Position numbers and translations under genes: made by a program. Of a stretch of DNA of 64,000 bases, positions 61,787-64,000 are shown piece after piece. The notes under the pieces were generated by a model, which was not told where the DNA came from, searched no databases, and saw only the letters and a list, made by a program, of their open reading frames with translations. Numbering within the stretch: the stretch's first letter is position 1; each line of letters opens with the position of its first letter. The stretch lies in the NCBI RefSeq assembly GCF_020509005.1, contig NC_063012.1:7626001-7690000 (forward strand), written 5' to 3'. The stretch comes from Fulvia fulva. Taxonomy: Eukaryota; Ascomycota; Dothideomycetes; Mycosphaerellales; Mycosphaerellaceae.

Positions 61787-62642
61787 GTGTCGGGGCCACA
61801 GGCAGGAGAAGCATGTGTGACAAGAAAAGGCAAGAAGAGCCTCGATGATTGAGCAGTATGACACGGCTACGAGGTATGGTCTCTTGTTCGATGCGCTTGT
61901 CCGCACAAGTGAATACTGACCAAAAACGGATGATTCCGTGTCAAAGCCGCGTGCCGTGCAGGTACGACCAAACCGATGCCGAGTGGAAGAAGCAGGTAGA
62001 TATCGAGAGACAAACGAGATCATATCTCGAGGTTGAAGATGAGACAGCGCATTTTCGATGAATTGGAGGGTATAGGCATGCCAAATAGTAAATAAATGAC
62101 AACATATACCAGCGCAAAGGTCCCATGTCGATTCATTCTCTGATTTCGCGATCAAGGCGTGTCTTGTGCAGGATACCCGACCTCTTGTGAAGTGATGTAG
62201 GCAGCTATGGTTTTTCCCAACCTTCAACGCCCGACGGGCTCAGGAACGACTTGGAATATAGCGCCCGGACGACACACCGAGCTCACGAAGAGCTCCAGAT
62301 GCGCGCCACATTCGCTCTGAGATCTGTCGACCGGATGTGCTCCATTGTGGTTTGTGAAGTTCCCATGGGTCGTCGAACTGTCGCAGCAATCAACCAACAG
62401 TGCCCGAGAGCACGCCAGGATCGCTGGACACAGATCTGTGTTTGGAGGAAGGAAAGCAGAAGCTGGCAGCAAACTGAAAATTTTGATACTGAGCGAGAGC
62501 ACGGGGCACTCGGCTGCTGCCGTGCCGAAGCGGAAGCGAGTCATGAGCAGTCGTGAACCTCGATTTCTCGAACTGACAATCTCTCTTTCCACCTCACGTT
62601 TGCTGCACTCCAACCACACTTATCGCTAACCAGACCGGCAAA
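61787..62642. other. Intergenic, promoter of SNU66
   Basis: About 860 bp. No gene was recognised; only short frames on both strands. Confidence 0.5.
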
Positions 62643-64000
62643 ATGGCGTCCGGAATGTCTGCTGAGCAGATTGAGCAGATGAACAAGGTCCGTGTGTCGC
62701 TCGGCCTGCAACCACTGGAAGTGCCAGGACAAGGACCACAGTTCAAGGAAGACGATGATGGCAGCGACAGCGATCAGAGCGAGGACTTGAGCACACTGGA
62801 GAAGCGCGCAGCAGCTGCAGGGAACAACTGGCAGCGACACGAAGCAGAGAGGAAGGAGAAGGAGGAGCGGCAGAAGCGCAAAGATGCCGCAAAGAAGGCC
62901 CGTGATCTTGCGGCGCGCAACGAGAAGCTGCAGGGCAAAGGTCTCGGTGATGAGGATGCAGCCGAAGAAGTTGATACTCGTACGTGGCTGCTGCAGCAGA
63001 AGAAGAGGCAAAAGAAGATCGACAAAGCACGCAAACTGGAAGAGGAGCTGGCCGCACGGGAGCAACAAGCCGAGTATACGGCCAAGGATCTTGCTGGAGT
63101 GAAGGTCGGCCACGAAGCTGCAGAATTTGACGAACTTACTGGCGAGCAGATCCTCACGCTGAAAGACGCTGCAATCGGCGAGGAAAGCGAGGATGATGAG
63201 CTGGAGAACACCGATCTCAAAGCGAAGGAAAAGCTCGAAGAGAAGCTCAAGCTCTTGAAGAAGCGGCCTGACTACGATCCGACTGAGCAGGGAGAGCAGA
63301 AGAACCTCTTGTCGAAGTACGATGAGGAGATTGACGGCAAGAAGCAGAAACGATTCACACTGGATGGTCAAGGCACAGCAGCAGAAGCGTTGAAGAGGAA
63401 AGCTGCCAATGAGGGCGAGGTCAAAGGTAAGGGTGTCAAGATTAGTCTCGACATTCTCAAAGACGATGCGCCAACTTCAGACTATGTCGACCCCTCGACA
63501 ATCAAAGTGAAGAAGGCCAAGAAGAGCAAGAAAGAGAAGAAGACGCGACAGAAAGCTGCCGATGAAGACGATATCGTACCACTTGTCACACAGTCTGCGT
63601 CTGTTTCCAACGGAGATGCAATGGATCTTGACAATGAACAGGAAGTTGTCACTGCGAGCAAGAAGAGATCGTTTGAGTTCGACGACGATGAAGATCTACA
63701 GGCCAAGCTTGCAGAGCAGCGGCGGCAGGCTCTGAAGAAGCGCAAGAAGACGGATGCAGCAGAGCTTGCTCGGCAAATGCGAGAAGAAATGCCAGTCGAT
63801 GAACCAGAGCCGGAGGAAGAAGGATTGGTCATGGATGAGACTACCGAGTTTGTTGCTAATTTGAAGAAGCCTGACGAGGCTGATGAAGATGATATCCGGG
63901 CAAAACGAAGCAAATCAGCTCAGCCCGGTGCAGCAGGCTCTCCGGATGTGCAAGATGAGGACGACGATGGCGACACCAATATGGGGCAACAGTCTTATGC
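62643..64000 (+). CDS. SNU66: U4/U6.U5 tri-snRNP protein Snu66/SART1, 5' part (partial)
   Basis: Open from ATG 62643 to the right edge (at least 452 residues), so the C-terminus is missing. It has a Lys/Glu/Arg-rich coiled-coil-like character throughout. Family markers are IEQMNKVRVSLGLQPL at the N-terminus, VDTRTWLLQQKKRQKKID, the YTAKDLAGVKVGH hub motif, GEQILTLKDAAI, and KRPDYDPTEQ, typical of SART1/Snu66. It is part of the tri-snRNP needed for pre-mRNA splicing. Strong Lys/Glu codon bias gives long antisense shadow frames. The nearby FYV6-like gene is also splicing-linked; no operon-like link is implied. Confidence 0.92.
   Translation, partial: MASGMSAEQIEQMNKVRVSLGLQPLEVPGQGPQFKEDDDGSDSDQSEDLSTLEKRAAAAGNNWQRHEAERKEKEERQKRKDAAKKARDLAARNEKLQGKGLGDEDAAEEVDTRTWLLQQKKRQKKIDKARKLEEELAAREQQAEYTAKDLAGVKVGHEAAEFDELTGEQILTLKDAAIGEESEDDELENTDLKAKEKLEEKLKLLKKRPDYDPTEQGEQKNLLSKYDEEIDGKKQKRFTLDGQGTAAEALKRKAANEGEVKGKGVKISLDILKDDAPTSDYVDPSTIKVKKAKKSKKEKKTRQKAADEDDIVPLVTQSASVSNGDAMDLDNEQEVVTASKKRSFEFDDDEDLQAKLAEQRRQALKKRKKTDAAELARQMREEMPVDEPEPEEEGLVMDETTEFVANLKKPDEADEDDIRAKRSKSAQPGAAGSPDVQDEDDDGDTNMGQQSY

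Noticed and set aside
62541..63371. Leu-rich 276-codon minus-strand frame over SNU66
   Set aside because: Antisense shadow of Lys/Glu-rich coding sequence; apparent membrane segments are an artefact.

Overview
This is a window of a filamentous ascomycete (Pezizomycotina) nuclear genome, most likely a Dothideomycete. The evidence is monocistronic genes on both strands, short introns (about 45-120 nt) with GTAWGT donors, CTAAC-type branch sites and CAG/TAG acceptors, a Zn2Cys6 regulator, a DUF7514 protein, STE11 with SAM and kinase domains, and a GPI-transamidase subunit. No rRNA, tRNA, CRISPR or transposon was seen. All splice sites were read by eye and are models, not transcript evidence.

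Layout. 1-7 kb: 3' end of a Pro/Gln-rich protein, a short-chain dehydrogenase (SDR), an allantoate/nicotinate-type MFS carrier and a decayed flavin monooxygenase. 7.5-20.5 kb: mostly housekeeping and catabolic genes, namely chromatin assembly factor CAC2, a secreted amidase, a sugar-type MFS transporter with a probable GC-AG intron, fumarylacetoacetase, GPI17/PIG-S and a GFD2-like DEDD nuclease-fold protein. 20.7-24.4 kb: a phospholipase D family gene with an internal stop, and an SDR. 25-35 kb: a DUF7514 protein, a 2.4 kb gene-free promoter region, the MAPKKK STE11 and ribosomal protein S7.

35-44 kb is the accessory-looking part: a small cysteine-rich secreted protein, a decayed alpha/beta hydrolase, three same-strand tandem paralogs of an unrecognised intracellular protein family (38.1-41.8 kb), and a second secreted protein. 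45-64 kb: HSP90, an SDR, a 2EXR/F-box-like protein, an M24 aminopeptidase, HMG-CoA lyase, a UBA/CUE-like small protein, a flavin monooxygenase fused to a DUF6314 domain lying tail-to-tail with a Zn2Cys6 regulator, a FYV6/NIP30 protein, a GNAT acetyltransferase, a small membrane protein, and the 5' part of SNU66/SART1.

Points most worth attention: (i) the tandem trio, whose members share a CGD-x-[SN]-H / IRxxC-x-[IL]P core and an acidic-aromatic [WFY]-E-[MIV]-V element; (ii) five otherwise well-preserved genes carrying one or two disabling changes each; (iii) in-frame introns whose retention would give alternative proteins; (iv) convergent genes whose stop codons abut.
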